Assembly: GCA_022478985.1 (NCBI GenBank)
Contig: JAKSZP010005274.1
Coordinates: 186,001 to 250,000, forward strand
DNA length: 64,000 nucleotides
From: Massospora cicadina
Taxonomy: Eukaryota > Entomophthoromycota > Entomophthoromycetes > Entomophthorales > Entomophthoraceae
Direction: 5' to 3'
Shown: in pieces, positions 33,440 to 43,742 of the stretch
Layout: the number at the start of each line of letters is the position of its first letter
Numbering within the stretch: position 1 is the first letter of the stretch
Translations under genes and position numbers: made by a program
Notes under the pieces: model-generated
Databases searched by the model: none
Told to the model about the DNA's origin: nothing
The model's input: only the letters and a program-made list of their open reading frames with translations

Positions 33440-34510
33440 CAGCTATTATTCCTAAAACTGTCGGAAAGAGCAGCAATAGTATAAGCAGCTCACAAGGTTG
33501 TTGGACATGGAGGCCTGAGGAAAACAACTGACCATATTTGCCAGTATTATTACTGGGAATCGATCAACTACAATGTCACAGATCATCTGGCTTGTTGCGT
33601 GGAGTGCCAGCTGCACAAACCACACAAGAACACAACTGGATACCAACTGGTCCGCCCTGGATTCACCTGGCACAGTTTCCATTGATGTGATGGGACTGCT
33701 GGTAATGAGCACAGGGGGAGTCAAGTACATCATAGTTGCTATTGACCATCTGATGAGATGGGTCAAAACGAAGGCCCTAACCAGAGTAGATGCTACCAGT
33801 ACTGCGAGATTCATCTTGGATCAAGTAGTATACTGGCATGGATGTCCGCAAGTCCTATTGAGCAACAATGGGAACAACTTCACGTCTCATGTGATCCCAA
33901 GGCTAAATGAAATAATGGGGATCTGAGGAGTCATGTCAGTACCATACCAGCCAGAAATTAACGGACTGGTAGAACGGGTCAATGGGATGCTGGCCATGAC
34001 GCTGAGGAAGCTAGTCGCAGGGAGAACTTCCACATGAGGAACGTACCTGGGTTCTGTGACGTTTGCCTACAACATTAGTCATCATACGGTGATGGGAAAG
34101 ATGCCATTTAAATTATTATATGGAAGAAAGGCCACGTTGCTGCCAATATTATATTCAGTGGTGGAACCTACATCAGGGATGAGTACTAAGCAATACTTGA
34201 ACATACTGACAAGTATCCTGATTAATATGCAATTTCAAGCATTTGATACAACCTTGAAAAAAGGATATGAGCGAAATCAATGGATGACAAGAACTGACTG
34301 GCTTTAGAAGTATATCGAATAGGGAAAAGAGTCGCCTATTGCAATATGCATGGTTTTAGATGAGAAAATTAGATGCATTGTGGTTGGGTCCATTTGAAGT
34401 AATTGCCAAGATGGCGACCAATGCTTACTCCATCAAGAATCTCTTGAATGGAAGAGTTGTAAATTGAGTCCATGCTAAGTATCTAAAGCGTTGTTTTGAA
34501 GATAAAAATA
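33440..34510 (+). pseudogene. Element D integrase
   Basis: The zinc-binding region reads HKVVGHGGLRKTTDHICQYY and HLACCVECQLHKPHKNTTGY (33490-33645). The core includes VSIDVMGLLVMSTGGVKYII (first Asp), HGCPQVLLSNNGNNFTSHVI (second Asp is Asn) and NGLVERVNGMLAMTLRKL (Glu present). VTFAYNISHHTVMGKMPFKLLYGRKAT follows in part at 34056-34130. The last block, near 34370-34500, reads LDALWLGPFEVIAKMATNAY and INNLLNGRVVN-like sequence, the end of the integrase. Mutated catalytic Asp and stops mean that it is inactive. No chromodomain is visible. Confidence 0.85.
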
Positions 34511-34649
34511 AAAGAGTTCCCAAAGGACCAATGACCATTAAGTTGGTCATGTCCTGATGATTAGGTCAATTCCAAAAAAAGACCTCTGAACCATGCAAAA
34601 CTGGTAGGTTTAGGTACCCAGGACCCAGTTTGGGGGAAAAGTGGACCTC

Positions 34650-36017
34650 TGACGTGGAAATGGCAGAAGAAGTTTAGACCGGCCTTCCAGTCAGGATGCA
34701 TAAACATCCAGAAAGCAAGCCAGAATGCCAGAGGCATTGCTGACCGTATGACTTGATATGGAGCAAGGAAATAGGATACCACAAAATGGTGGCGAAACGT
34801 CATGGTTAGGAGTATCCCAACAGCAAACCACACTGAATAGATTTTGGACCCAGGGGTTCTGGTCACAGGGGTGGAAAATACTGGGATAGTTTTTGCGAGA
34901 TTCTTGTTAGTTAAGACCATTTTGTTGGGGGTAAAAGAGAGGTGAATTTTCTCTTGTAGTTGGTGAACATAGGGCCATAAAATCCCTGTATATTGCTGCT
35001 GAAAGGTCATGAGAACCGGGTTGTAGAACCAAAAATTTTGGACTTGTTGAGCTCAATTGGCGATAGAGGGAATCATGGTAACCAAGAGGATTGGTAAGGC
35101 CCACCCAGAGTGCGGAGTGGCAGACCACCAGGTAAACACCATATGGAATGTGGTTGAAAGGACGGAGATAAAAATTTGGGGTTTTAGATAAAATTTTTAT
35201 TTGGGAAATAAAGTAAGAAAAATCGACCAACAATCTTCTCAGTGCCTTGCAACTGATTAAATAGTGGTTGATTGGTAAAAACGTGGTTAGGATCCACAAA
35301 TTTGGCCTAACTTGTGAATTGGATAGTAGAGGGGAGGTTTATTCTTTGGGAACTGTCATCACAAAATTCAGCAGCAGGCTAAGTCTCTGTCAGTTTGACC
35401 TCAAACATCTGGACCAGGGGTCAATTACATTTCTGATAGTTAGCATGATGACATTTGGCCTGATGAGTGACAGGAAACCCCAAGGCCATCCCATATAGGG
35501 ATGGGACCATCTGGTTGGGAACAGGTTTGGGACGGCCAACCCGCCCACGCTCAGTTGATTAACCATTCGTTCAGTCAATAGGGGCCCATCAGGCGCAACG
35601 CCCAAATTACTATTGGGGGGTTTCAAACTCTTGTCAATGGTGCCCGATATTTCTTCTGCTGATTTTGGGGTCAAATTGGAACCGTTGGGCGATCTGGCTG
35701 ATGTTTCATTCTTCATGTTTTTATAGCTATTCAAATTTCAGCCATCAGCCCAATTGCCAACTGAATTAGATCCAACTGATTTCAGTTTAGTAATCTTGGC
35801 ACAGATTTCACTGATTCCCTGCAACAGTTCTGCCGAGGTGAGTGAGGAAATTGGGGGTGGGATCTGAAGTGGGCGAGCTGTCACCCATCGCTCATCAACT
35901 ATGTGGGTGAGATCGCCCTGGGTGATGAGGGGTACCGCCATCCTCTTCAGTGTTTTCTTACTTGGGAACGGAAAGATAGCTCGATTGAGAGCCAAAGGAC
36001 ACTCCCTGAGACTTACA
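34650..36017 (-). repeat. 3' LTR of chromovirus E
   Basis: On the minus strand the LTR runs TGTAAGTCTCAGGG ... CCACGTCA. It is nearly identical in structure to 40488-41853. Confidence 0.93.
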
Positions 36018-36037
36018 TTACCCTTTCCTTTTCCCAA
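34907..36037 (-). pseudogene. Open reading frame occupying the E-family LTR
   Basis: A single minus-strand frame stays open from the purine tract (36037) to 34907, apart from three stops near 35738, 35390 and 35340. It includes VPLITQGDLTHIVDERWVTA, then NLTPKSAEEISG, then VPNLFPTRWSHPYMGWPWG, then hydrophobic segments. The end of the LTR in another frame (34950-34650) reads IYSVWFAVGILLTMTF and SAMPLAFWLAFWMFMHPDW, which look membrane-spanning. The same peptide blocks recur in the 5' LTR, in the two solo LTRs and partly in element A. If real, it is an LTR-encoded membrane protein. No known family is recognised; it could also be a fossil of captured coding sequence. Confidence 0.5.
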
Positions 36038-36624
36038 AGGGATGGCCCCCCACCGGGAAACTGCACCAGAGCCACGTTCTTATGCACTTTAGGTAACTTG
36101 ATAGCCATAATTGTTGCGGCCTTCTGCAGCGGGCGGGGAGCCTCAGGGTGGGATGTGTGGAAAGCGTCAACCAGGTTCATACAATTTGTGCAATCGCGCG
36201 CCTTGACCCAACTGTTTTCATAAGCTGGATATCCTTTCCAGGCCACAAGGTATTGGACTGATTGTTGTGACTTCTGAGATGCCAGGATAGCCTCTACTTT
36301 GGCTTCCTCCTTGTTGTTGATGACGATTGGTTCTGGGTCCATGGGAATCACCCCCTTGAAGGGCGACAGCTGAGATACATGGAAAACTGGGTGTTGCTTC
36401 CAATGCGCGGGAAGCTTCAATCAAAACGCCCCATTACCCAATACCTCCTCCACTAAGTGGGGACCTGAACGCTTGCTGGCGAATTTTCGGGAAGGGGTTT
36501 GGATTTGCAAATGGCGGGTATTGAGCATGATATAAGAACCCACCTTAAAGTCATGACCTGGAAGGCGCTTATGATCCGCGAATCGCTTATAGTCATTGAT
36601 AGCTTTAGTAAGGCGTTCCTGCAC
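36013..36624 (-). pseudogene. Element E integrase carboxy end and chromodomain
   Basis: Two adjacent open frames continue the integrase. The first (36624-36421) reads NDYKRFADHKRLPGHDFKVG and SGPHLVEEVLGNGAF, the region before the GPY/F module. The second (36420-36013) reads KLPAHWKQHPVFHVSQLSPF, then the chromodomain EAKVEAILASQKSQQSVQYL and VAWKGYPAYENSWVKARDC. The aromatic residues expected for methyl-lysine binding are partly kept (Y in VQYL, W in VAWKGY). Chromodomains direct integration of this clade to heterochromatin. The boundary between the two frames is one frameshift or stop away from a single protein. Confidence 0.88.
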
Positions 36625-36671
36625 TAAATCTTGGGTCGATCAAATATGGCCAGCATGATCCGCAGAAGCTT

Positions 36672-37619
36672 TCATTTCTGGTTGCAAGAAGCCCCAACTG
36701 AGAATGATGGGCTATAACCCAACGTTGCTTCATATGGTGAGAAACCTGTGGAAGCGTGAGTCCCATTATTATATGCAAATTGGGCAAGAGGCAGGTCATC
36801 AGCCCAGTTATCTTGCACTGCTACTGTATAACGATGCAAGTACTGTTCAAGAACTTGGCTAACCTGCTCAGTCTGGCCATCAGACTGGGGATGATATGCC
36901 TTGGATTGACAGGTGGTTATCTTAAGGATCGACAAGAGTTCACTCCAAAACTGGGTGATAAACTGGGTACCCCTGTCACTAACAATTTCCTGGGGAAGGC
37001 CAAACATCGAAAACACATGGTAAACAAATAGATGCGCCATTTCTTCCGACGTAATCACAGAAGTACAAGGAATGAATAAGGAAAATTTGGTAAAGTGATC
37101 TACCACCACCATTACCACTGTGAAACCATTGGAGCATGGAAGTTTGAAAATGAAATCTACAGACACTGAGGTCCATGGACCTTCCGCCTGTTGTAAAGGG
37201 TGCAGGAGGCCATTTTTTCCAGAACTATCTGACTTGGCCCTAGCACAAGTAACACAATTGGCAATCCAAGTCAGAACCTCTTTAGTCAGTCCTGCCCAAT
37301 AAAAGGTTTGCTTGATCAGCGCAATGCATTTCTTGTTACCGGGGTGTCCGACTGCGGGGGGATCATGGTGTGCACAGAATATGTTCAGGTGGAAGGAGGG
37401 AGGCACCCAAACATGAGAACGAAAGTAGATGAGACCTTCTTCTAAAGAATATAGGGAATGTTTGGGGCTCAAGTGAGTCAAGTGTTCAATCAACTCCACA
37501 CTCTCAGGGCAGGCCGTTTGACTGGCTAGCACCTGGGCTAATAATGGATTGTTGGGTGACAGCATGGCGGAGGAAACAACAGAGGGAGCAATCGATAGGA
37601 TTTGAGTGGCAGGGATCAT
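36672..37619 (-). CDS. Element E integrase (intact core)
   Basis: An uninterrupted 315-codon frame. The amino part has the zinc-binding HHCC module: HHDPPAVGHPGNKK with the two histidines and CVTCARAK with the two cysteines. The catalytic core follows: SVSVDFIFKLPCSNGFTVVM (first Asp), VSDRGTQFITQFW (second Asp) and HPQSDGQTEQVSQVLEQYLH (Glu), so the D,D-35-E triad is complete. The last part reads LPLAQFAYNNGTHASTGFSP. It inserts the cDNA into host chromatin. It is normally made as part of a gag-pol polyprotein, and because upstream frames are broken I doubt that it is expressed in functional form. Confidence 0.9.
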   Translation of the reverse strand: MIPATQILSIAPSVVSSAMLSPNNPLLAQVLASQTACPESVELIEHLTHLSPKHSLYSLEEGLIYFRSHVWVPPSFHLNIFCAHHDPPAVGHPGNKKCIALIKQTFYWAGLTKEVLTWIANCVTCARAKSDSSGKNGLLHPLQQAEGPWTSVSVDFIFKLPCSNGFTVVMVVVDHFTKFSLFIPCTSVITSEEMAHLFVYHVFSMFGLPQEIVSDRGTQFITQFWSELLSILKITTCQSKAYHPQSDGQTEQVSQVLEQYLHRYTVAVQDNWADDLPLAQFAYNNGTHASTGFSPYEATLGYSPSFSVGASCNQK

Positions 37620-37689
37620 GGTAATGAGATCCTCTTCCTCAGGCTCTGAGGGGCAGTGAGCGGGACTACAGCTTAGGAAATTGGGAAGG

Positions 37690-38255
37690 ACATTTAGCGC
37701 ACTCTTGACGAATTCATATTTGAAGTTAAAACTGCACAGGTCCCAATAGGTTCAGGCTTGCCGGTGTGCCAATTTTTGGGGTTTGCGAAAATACAAGAGA
37801 GCTTGGTAATCTGTGCGAACTGTTAACTCATGATGAGCACCTTGCAACAGGTACCGCCAATGAGTTAATGCCCATGCAACAGCGGCAAGTTCCTTGTCAT
37901 AGATGGCCCAGGACTGCTCTGTAGCGGTGAATTTTTGGGAGAAGTAAGCGACTGGATGTTTGAGACCATCATGGTCCTGAAGCAGCACTGCGCCCACAGC
38001 TACCGACAAAGCATCACATGCAATGATATACAGTTTGGTGGGATTGGCATGTTTCAAAATGGGAGGAGACACAAACACTTCTTTAATTGATTTTAACGCC
38101 TGCTGGCATTCGGTGGTCCAACAGAATGGTACGTTTTTCCCTGTGAGGGGTGGAGCAGGGCGGCCAACTGAGAAAGTGTGGGGGAAAATTTCTTTAGGAA
38201 AATGATAGTACCCAAGAAACTTTGAAGCTGCTTCTGTGTAGTTGGGGTTGGCCAT
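37690..38255 (-). pseudogene. Element E RNase H
   Basis: The frame 38255-37752 covers the connection and RNase H: PPLTGKNVPFCWTTECQQAL, KLYIIACDALSVAVGAVLLQ (first Asp present), HPVAYFSQKFTATEQSWAIY, DKELAAVAWALTHW (Glu) and LTVRTDYQALLYFRKPQKL (Asp). The catalytic residues are intact and a stop at about 37750 ends it. It overlaps the end of the polymerase frame in another phase, so one frameshift separates them. Confidence 0.85.
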
Positions 38256-38938
38256 TCTTGGATTGCATCTAATTTGTTGGAGGGGATGGCGACCCCTTCT
38301 TTAAGTACCAAGTTTCCAAGAAATGTAACCTCTTCCTTGTAAAACTCGCATTTGGAAGCTTTGAGGAACAAGCCTGCTTTATGCAAAGCAACCACCACTG
38401 CTTCTAAGTCGATAGTGTGTTGCTCAGGAGTTGGGGAATGGACTAGGATATCATCAATATAAGCAATAGCACAGGAAAACCGGAGATCCCCTAACGCATT
38501 GTCAGTCATTCGTTGAAATGTAGTGGGAGCATTTTTTAGCCCAAAGGGCATTATGCGAAATTGAAAAATGCTTCGCCTCATTCAGATTGCGGTCAGTAAT
38601 TCTTGTCCTTCCATTACTTGAATCTGATTAAAAGTATTCACCAGGTCGAGTTTCAAGAACACCTGGGATTTGGCAATTGCCTGACTGATTGTCTGCTCCA
38701 GGGGCAATGGGTAGGGGTCTGTAACTGTGATTTTGTTCAGGTGACCATAATCTATGCAAGGGCAGAGCGATCCATCTGATTTTCTTGCAAAGATGATAGG
38801 GGAAGTGATGGGAGACGTTTCTTTAAACAACCAGCCTTTTTTAACATATCTTCCAACCAGGCATTGAGTGCAACTTCTTCTTATGCTATATGGGGATACA
38901 ACGGGCAATTGATGTTCACCAATTCCACGGTTGTCCAA
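38093..38938 (-). pseudogene. Element E reverse transcriptase
   Basis: Two frames separated by a stop near 38580. The first has SPIIFARKSDGSLCPCIDYG, HLNKITVTDPYPLPLEQTIS and VFLKLDLVNTFNQIQVMEGQ. The second has IFQFRIMPFGLKNAPTTFQR and AIAYIDDILVHSPTPEQHTI with an intact Y-I-D-D, then FYKEEVTFLGNLVLKEG and EWPTPTTQKQLQSFLGTIIF. The order and motifs are those of chromovirus polymerases. Only the stop near 38580 and the frame change into RNase H prevent a continuous reading here. Element A carries the same protein in far worse state. Confidence 0.88.
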
Positions 38939-39350
38939 ATCTGCAATTATACCTAGTATGTTTCAGCAGACGGTCCGCCTTTTCCATGTCAAAAATTCTG
39001 CGATATGGCAATAAATTTTCGGGAAATTTGGCCAGAATGCCCGCGGAAGTGACTAGGGTAGTGATAGAGCTGGTTCCTTAGATTTTCTCGAGGGTGTTGA
39101 TCAGAGGGAACTCTCCCTCCAAATCATCATTAGCAAACAACAACGTATTCAATTCCAAATGAATCCTTACATGTTGTCAGCGCCACCATCCCACCCCCAA
39201 GATCACCAGAAATACCAGGTTTGGCATGGCTGAAAAACGATTGCAGAAGTTATATTGGTGAATTGAGAAGTATATTGGTTGTCGAACAACATACAAAGAC
39301 TGATAAGCAGAGGAGGCCATCATTATTGAGGAGCCCACATCCATATCCAG

Positions 39351-39746
39351 TTATAGTTGTTGTGCCAACTCTACACTCATGAAGTTCCCCGCTGCTCCGG
39401 TATCCACCAGAGCATTGAAGGAGACATGGTGGGAACTGATACTAATTCTCATGGGTACAAGGAAATAAGCAGAATTTTGTTTATTGGGAGATATGACTGA
39501 CTCATGGGTGACTGAAGAAATTATAGGTGGGTTGGGAACAGGGTCAGGATTCTTAGTTGGAGCGAAAATTGGGAGGACTAGGACTGGGCTAATCGTTTCC
39601 ATTGTCTGGGCTTGAACAGAATTGTTAAAGTTTATCTCTGGGAATGCTAACTCAGACTTGGGAGTTCTGGGAGGGTTGGAACCCATGTCCGCTACTATTA
39701 TAGTGTCGGGCACGTCATCTGCACCATCATTAGGAAATCCTATCAT
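39351..39746 (-). pseudogene. Element E aspartic protease
   Basis: The frame ends with VSFNALVDTGAAGNFMSVEL, a clear retropepsin active site with D-T-G-A intact. The preceding 90 residues are a proline-rich linker (NPDPVPNPPIISSV). The rest of the protease, with the flap, lies in the more broken stretch 39350-38940, where the frame changes. It would cleave the gag-pol polyprotein. Confidence 0.8.
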
Positions 39747-39759
39747 AAAATTCCCTTTC

Positions 39760-40487
39760 TGATATTAGGAAATGTGGCGAGGCAAAGCTTTGATAGTAGT
39801 TGCAGTGACGCCTATTTGATCTATTGATCTTGGGTAGTAGACCAAACCATGTGGTGAGCGGAAGTTGAATCCAAGCTCTCTCTAAAGACTGCCTGAAGCA
39901 TGTCAATAGATAGTTCCGTCGCAGGAGCCAACTCACAAAAGGTAGAGATCAGAGAAGCCAAACTAGGGGCTTCAGTCATGGCAAAGAGCAGTTTAAATAA
40001 ATGGTCTGATTGGGACAAAGGGGGTTCAAGGCGGCTGATACAACAGCCATCAGGGAGACAGGGTCTCCTTTTTGTGTGGAAGAACGCAAAAGACTTCTCA
40101 CCCAGCGACGAGCCTCCCCATCCATGGCATCTAACAATGCGAGACCTTGTTGGACCTGAGATATTGCAGACGCGTTATTGAGTGTGATTGTTGTGTGCAT
40201 TTGTACTTCGGTGAGTGCGTCCAGAACCTGATTGGCAATTTCTTGGGAAGGGATACTCGATATTTTCCCCAGGCCAGAGGAAATAGGAGATGTGATCTTC
40301 ACCTCTTGGGTAGCTTGATGGAGTTTTTCCAAAATAGAGCGGATGCTCCTCCCAAAGTCAGAGAGTGACCAAATAAGCAACAAACAGCATAAAACTGATT
40401 GCACGTTCATCTGGTAGAGGGTAACCACTGCGGCGCCAAATTCGAAAATCAAGGCAGAAGTGGCTGGAAGTAATGGTTGGTCAATTA
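39760..40487 (-). pseudogene. Element E gag
   Basis: Gag relics between the 5' LTR and protease. The frame coming from the LTR (open from 40986 to 39976, 336 codons) ends with QEIANQVLDALTEVQMHTTI and LDAMDGEARRWVRSLLRSST, which fits the start of a chromovirus capsid. After a frame change, LFKLLFAMTEAPSLASLIST and FCELAPATELSIDMLQAVFR (40018-39880) resemble the end of gag. I see no CCHC knuckle. Capsid identity is inferred from position and composition. Confidence 0.6.
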
Positions 40488-41853
40488 TGTCATGGAAACG
40501 GCAGAAGAAGTTTAGACCGGCCTGCCAGTCAGGATGCATAAGCATCCAGAAAGCAAGCCAGAATGCTAGAGGCATTGCTGACCATACGACTTGATATGGA
40601 GCTGGGAAATAGGATACCACAAAATGGTGGCAAAACGTCAGGGTTAGGAGTATCCCAACAGCAAACCACACTGAATAGATTTTGGACCCAGGGGTTCTGG
40701 TCACAGGGGTGGAAACTACTGGGATGGTTTCTGCAAGATTCTTGTTGGTTAAGACCATTTCGTTGGGGGTAAAAGAGAGGTGAATTTTCTCTTGTAGTTG
40801 GCAAACATAGGGCCATAAAATCCCTGTATATTGCTGCTGAAAGGTCATGAGAACCGGGTTGTAGAGCCAAAAATTTTTGACTTGTTGAGCCCAATTGGCA
40901 ATAGAGGGAATCATTTTAACCAAGAGGATTGGTAAGGCCCACCCAGAGTGCGGAGTGGCGGACCACCAGGTAAACACCATATGCAATGTGGTAAAAGGAT
41001 GGAGATAAAAATTTGGGGTTTTTTAATAAAATTTTTATTTGAGAAATAAAGTAAGAAAAACTGACCAACAATATTCTCAGTGCCTTGCAACTGATTAAAT
41101 AGTGGTCAATTGGTAAAAATGTGGTCAGGATCCACAAATATAGCCTAACTGGTGAATTGGATGGTAGAGGGAAGGTTTGTTCTTTGGGAGCTGTCATCGC
41201 AAAATTTGGTGGCAGGTTGAGTCTCTGTCAGTTTGACCTCAAACGTCTGGACCAGGGGTCAATTACGTTTCTGATGGTTAGCACGATGGCGTTTGGCCCG
41301 ACGAGCGATGGGAATCCCCCAAGGCCATCCTATATAGGGATGAGACCATTTGGTTGGGAACAGGTTTGGGATGGCCAACCCATCTGTGCTTGGTCAATTA
41401 ACCATTTGTTCAGTTGATAGGGTCTATTGGGCACAACGCCTAATTTACTATTGGGGGTTTCAAACTCTTGTCACTGGCGCCCAATATTTGTTCTGCTGAT
41501 TTTGGGGTCAAATCAGAACTGTCAGGCGATCTAGCCAATGTTTCATTCTTCATGTTTTTTAGCCATTTAAATTTTGGCCATCAGCCCAATTGTCACCCGA
41601 ATTAGATCCAACTGATTTCAGTTTGATAATCTCAGCACAGATTTCACTGATTCCCCGCAACAGTTCTGCCAAGGTGAGTGAGGAAATCAGGGGTGGGATC
41701 CAAAGCGGGTGAGCTGTCACCCATTGCTCATCAACTATGTGGGGTGAGATCGCCCTGGGTGATGAGGGGTACCGCCATCCTCTTTGGTATTTCTTACTTG
41801 GGAATGGAAAGATAGCTCAATTGAGAGCCAAAGGACACTCCCTGAGACTTACA
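40488..41853 (-). repeat. 5' LTR of chromovirus E
   Basis: On the minus strand the LTR runs TGTAAGTCTCAGGG ... CCATGACA. One frame here reads LAIPNLFPTKWSHPYIGWPW then, in phase past one stop, VQTFEVKLTETQPATKF. The hydrophobic end of the LTR is in frame with gag. The first internal bases on the minus strand are TAATTGACC; the primer-binding site is not one that I recognise. Confidence 0.92.
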
Positions 41854-41858
41854 ACCTC

Positions 41859-42049
41859 TGAACCAAAACAAGGTCAAGTCCCATAGAAAAAAATAAGAAT
41901 AAAGATAAAAAATTGATAAAAAATATTGGAAAAAAAGATTATAAAACTGCATAGATTTAAAAGCTAATATATTTTTTATAATTTTTATTTTTATTAATCA
42001 TCCTCAGTACAGGGATGATTCCGCCTATGTTACCTCTTGGGGGAGGGAG
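41859..42049 (+). other. Element D, short AT-rich 3' spacer
   Basis: Element D resumes after E with CAAGGTCAAGTCCCATAG, collinear with F near 54230. It is AT-rich and without coding signals on the sense strand. Confidence 0.6.
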
Positions 42050-43164
42050 GATGGATTGTGGTAGGAATAAACAGCCCATCAAAATTGATATATGATCAGA
42101 TGCTTGCAAGGGTGAGACCTACACAAAACCACATTTGTTGAGCAGACGCTGAGCTCTGAGATAAGGCAACTATATGAAGGGAAATTAAAATATCAGAAGA
42201 TGCCAATCACAAAACCCTGGAGCAGGGAGGAAAGCAGCAATAAAGAAAGAGGTAATTGGCAAATAACCCCAAGTAATCCTGATACAGCACCGGAGCCAGA
42301 AGATTTGTCTTGAGCGCCTGCTGATGGGCTTCATCAAGGACGCCGGACATGTGGGCTGGCAACAAAGAAGGAATACTCAATGAGGGGTTGCTGAATCATG
42401 TTCCCTATCAACGCCATCAGTGGAAGATACCGATGGGAAGCTCCAGAGAAGAGGTAGTTGTGCAGAGAGCAGATTGCATCCTGCAAGCGGTGACTATGGG
42501 ATTCACGGAAGCTAAAGCTGAATGACCAGTGGAATCCAAGAGAGGCTGGAAGCTTCATAGACCTACTTTAAAGAACTTGGACAGCAAAGTGAAGAGCATA
42601 AGTGGCAATATCCCAATCCAAAAGGTTGTCAAGTTCAGAGGGATTCAGCACTAATGTCAAAGCCTTGGTGATTTGGGCCCAGAGTTCAGCGTAGGGGAGC
42701 TCAAAGTGTATGCTGTTACCAATTGAGAGCTCAGAAACCAGTACAGCAGATTTATAAAATTAACCAAGTCAGAAGAGGAACTCAGGGAGCAGGTCTGACC
42801 CAGCCAGGAACAAATGATCCAGAGCAACCATCATAATCTCTGGATCTACAATGATGTTCAGAGCATCAGCAAAAGGAGATGAATCCAGAAGGGTTTCAAA
42901 GTCCAACTCTGGAATTGACTGCAAGGGAAGAGTTGGCCAAAAGTTGTTTGAAACAATGGCCAGCCTGGTTTAGGAGGGATTAATTACCATTTCTGGTAAT
43001 TTGATGGAAGCACTAGCTGCTTGCACCAGACTAGGCGTATGAGTCCTGGAAGGACCATAAAAGAGGTTCCATTGAGTATCCCAACTCATCTACTGGAAGA
43101 GACAGAGGTCTGGATCATACAGACTATTGAGGAGCTGCTGGTAGCGAAATTCAGAATTTGACAT
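42050..43164 (-). pseudogene. Antisense reading frame of element D (shared with F)
   Basis: On the strand opposite to gag-pol, a coding-like stretch starts at the ATG at 43164 (MSNSEFRYQQLLNSLYDPDL). It continues with NLFYGPSRTHTPSL, TRLAIVSNN and PELDFETLLDSSPFAD, then YAELWAQITKALTLVLNPSE. Element F has the same blocks in the same order at 52962-54040. The D copy carries several stops and frameshifts. The protein would be around 350 residues. I do not recognise a family. Plant Tat-lineage Ty3 elements are known to carry antisense frames at this place, so position alone has a precedent. Confidence 0.55.
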
Positions 43165-43730
43165 ATGAGCTGGATGAGAGGGGGATGTCAGACTTATATA
43201 GAAGTTGACATTATGCACTCTATAATCATTAGGCTCCAATTTTTGAAAATTAATCTCAAAACTAATGAGATAAGCTCTCCAAAGAAAGAATTAGGAATGA
43301 CTTACAGCCAAGAGGTTATTAGTAAAATAATGAGAGCAGATAGAAATAAGTATTCTTAATCAAGCTGCAAAATGAATATTGATGGCAAGAGTCTCCTGTC
43401 TAGGATGTGGAGAAAATCAGGAATTCAAGGACGCTGGACCAAGAATCCTGAATATGACAGCAGGTCATATACCCTGATGGGGGAAACTGGATTTTGGGAT
43501 TAATATCATCACAAGTAACTTGATCAGCCCAGCATGACAGAAGGTCATGGGGACCATGCTCTGAGAAGGCAGTAGCAAGGAGGAAGAGGAAGAATGCCAT
43601 GTGCCAAAGGTCATCCTGAGCAGCATTGAGTATTGATGAGTGTACTCCACTTGAACCAATGAAGTATTTGACCAGGTGTCCAAAGCAGTGTTCTCATGCT
43701 CCAGTCCTTTTCTCTCTGGAAAACTATTCA

Positions 43731-43742
43731 AGAGGGGGGATG
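43731..43742 (+). other. Polypurine tract of element D
   Basis: AGAGGGGGGATG directly precedes the 3' LTR. The F copy has the equivalent AGAGGGGGGATG on the minus strand. Confidence 0.75.

Larger units (their letters stand above)
34650..41853 (-). mobile_element. Ty3 chromovirus E, nested in element D
   Basis: A complete 7204-bp element on the minus strand. The LTRs are 1368 bp (left, 3') and 1366 bp (right, 5'), with perfect ACCTC duplications at 34645-34649 and 41854-41858. From right to left: LTR, gag, protease, reverse transcriptase, RNase H, integrase, chromodomain, purine tract (GGGAAAAGGAAAGGG on the minus strand, about 36019-36036), LTR. It is the best preserved element here and probably the youngest large insertion in D. 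Two solo LTRs (24629 and 54877) and the decayed element A belong to the same family or a close one. Confidence 0.95.

Noticed and set aside
35738..36037. Frame across the E purine tract read as a pol tail only
   Set aside because: It continues far into the LTR in the same phase and recurs in solo LTRs without pol, so a simple pol tail does not explain it.
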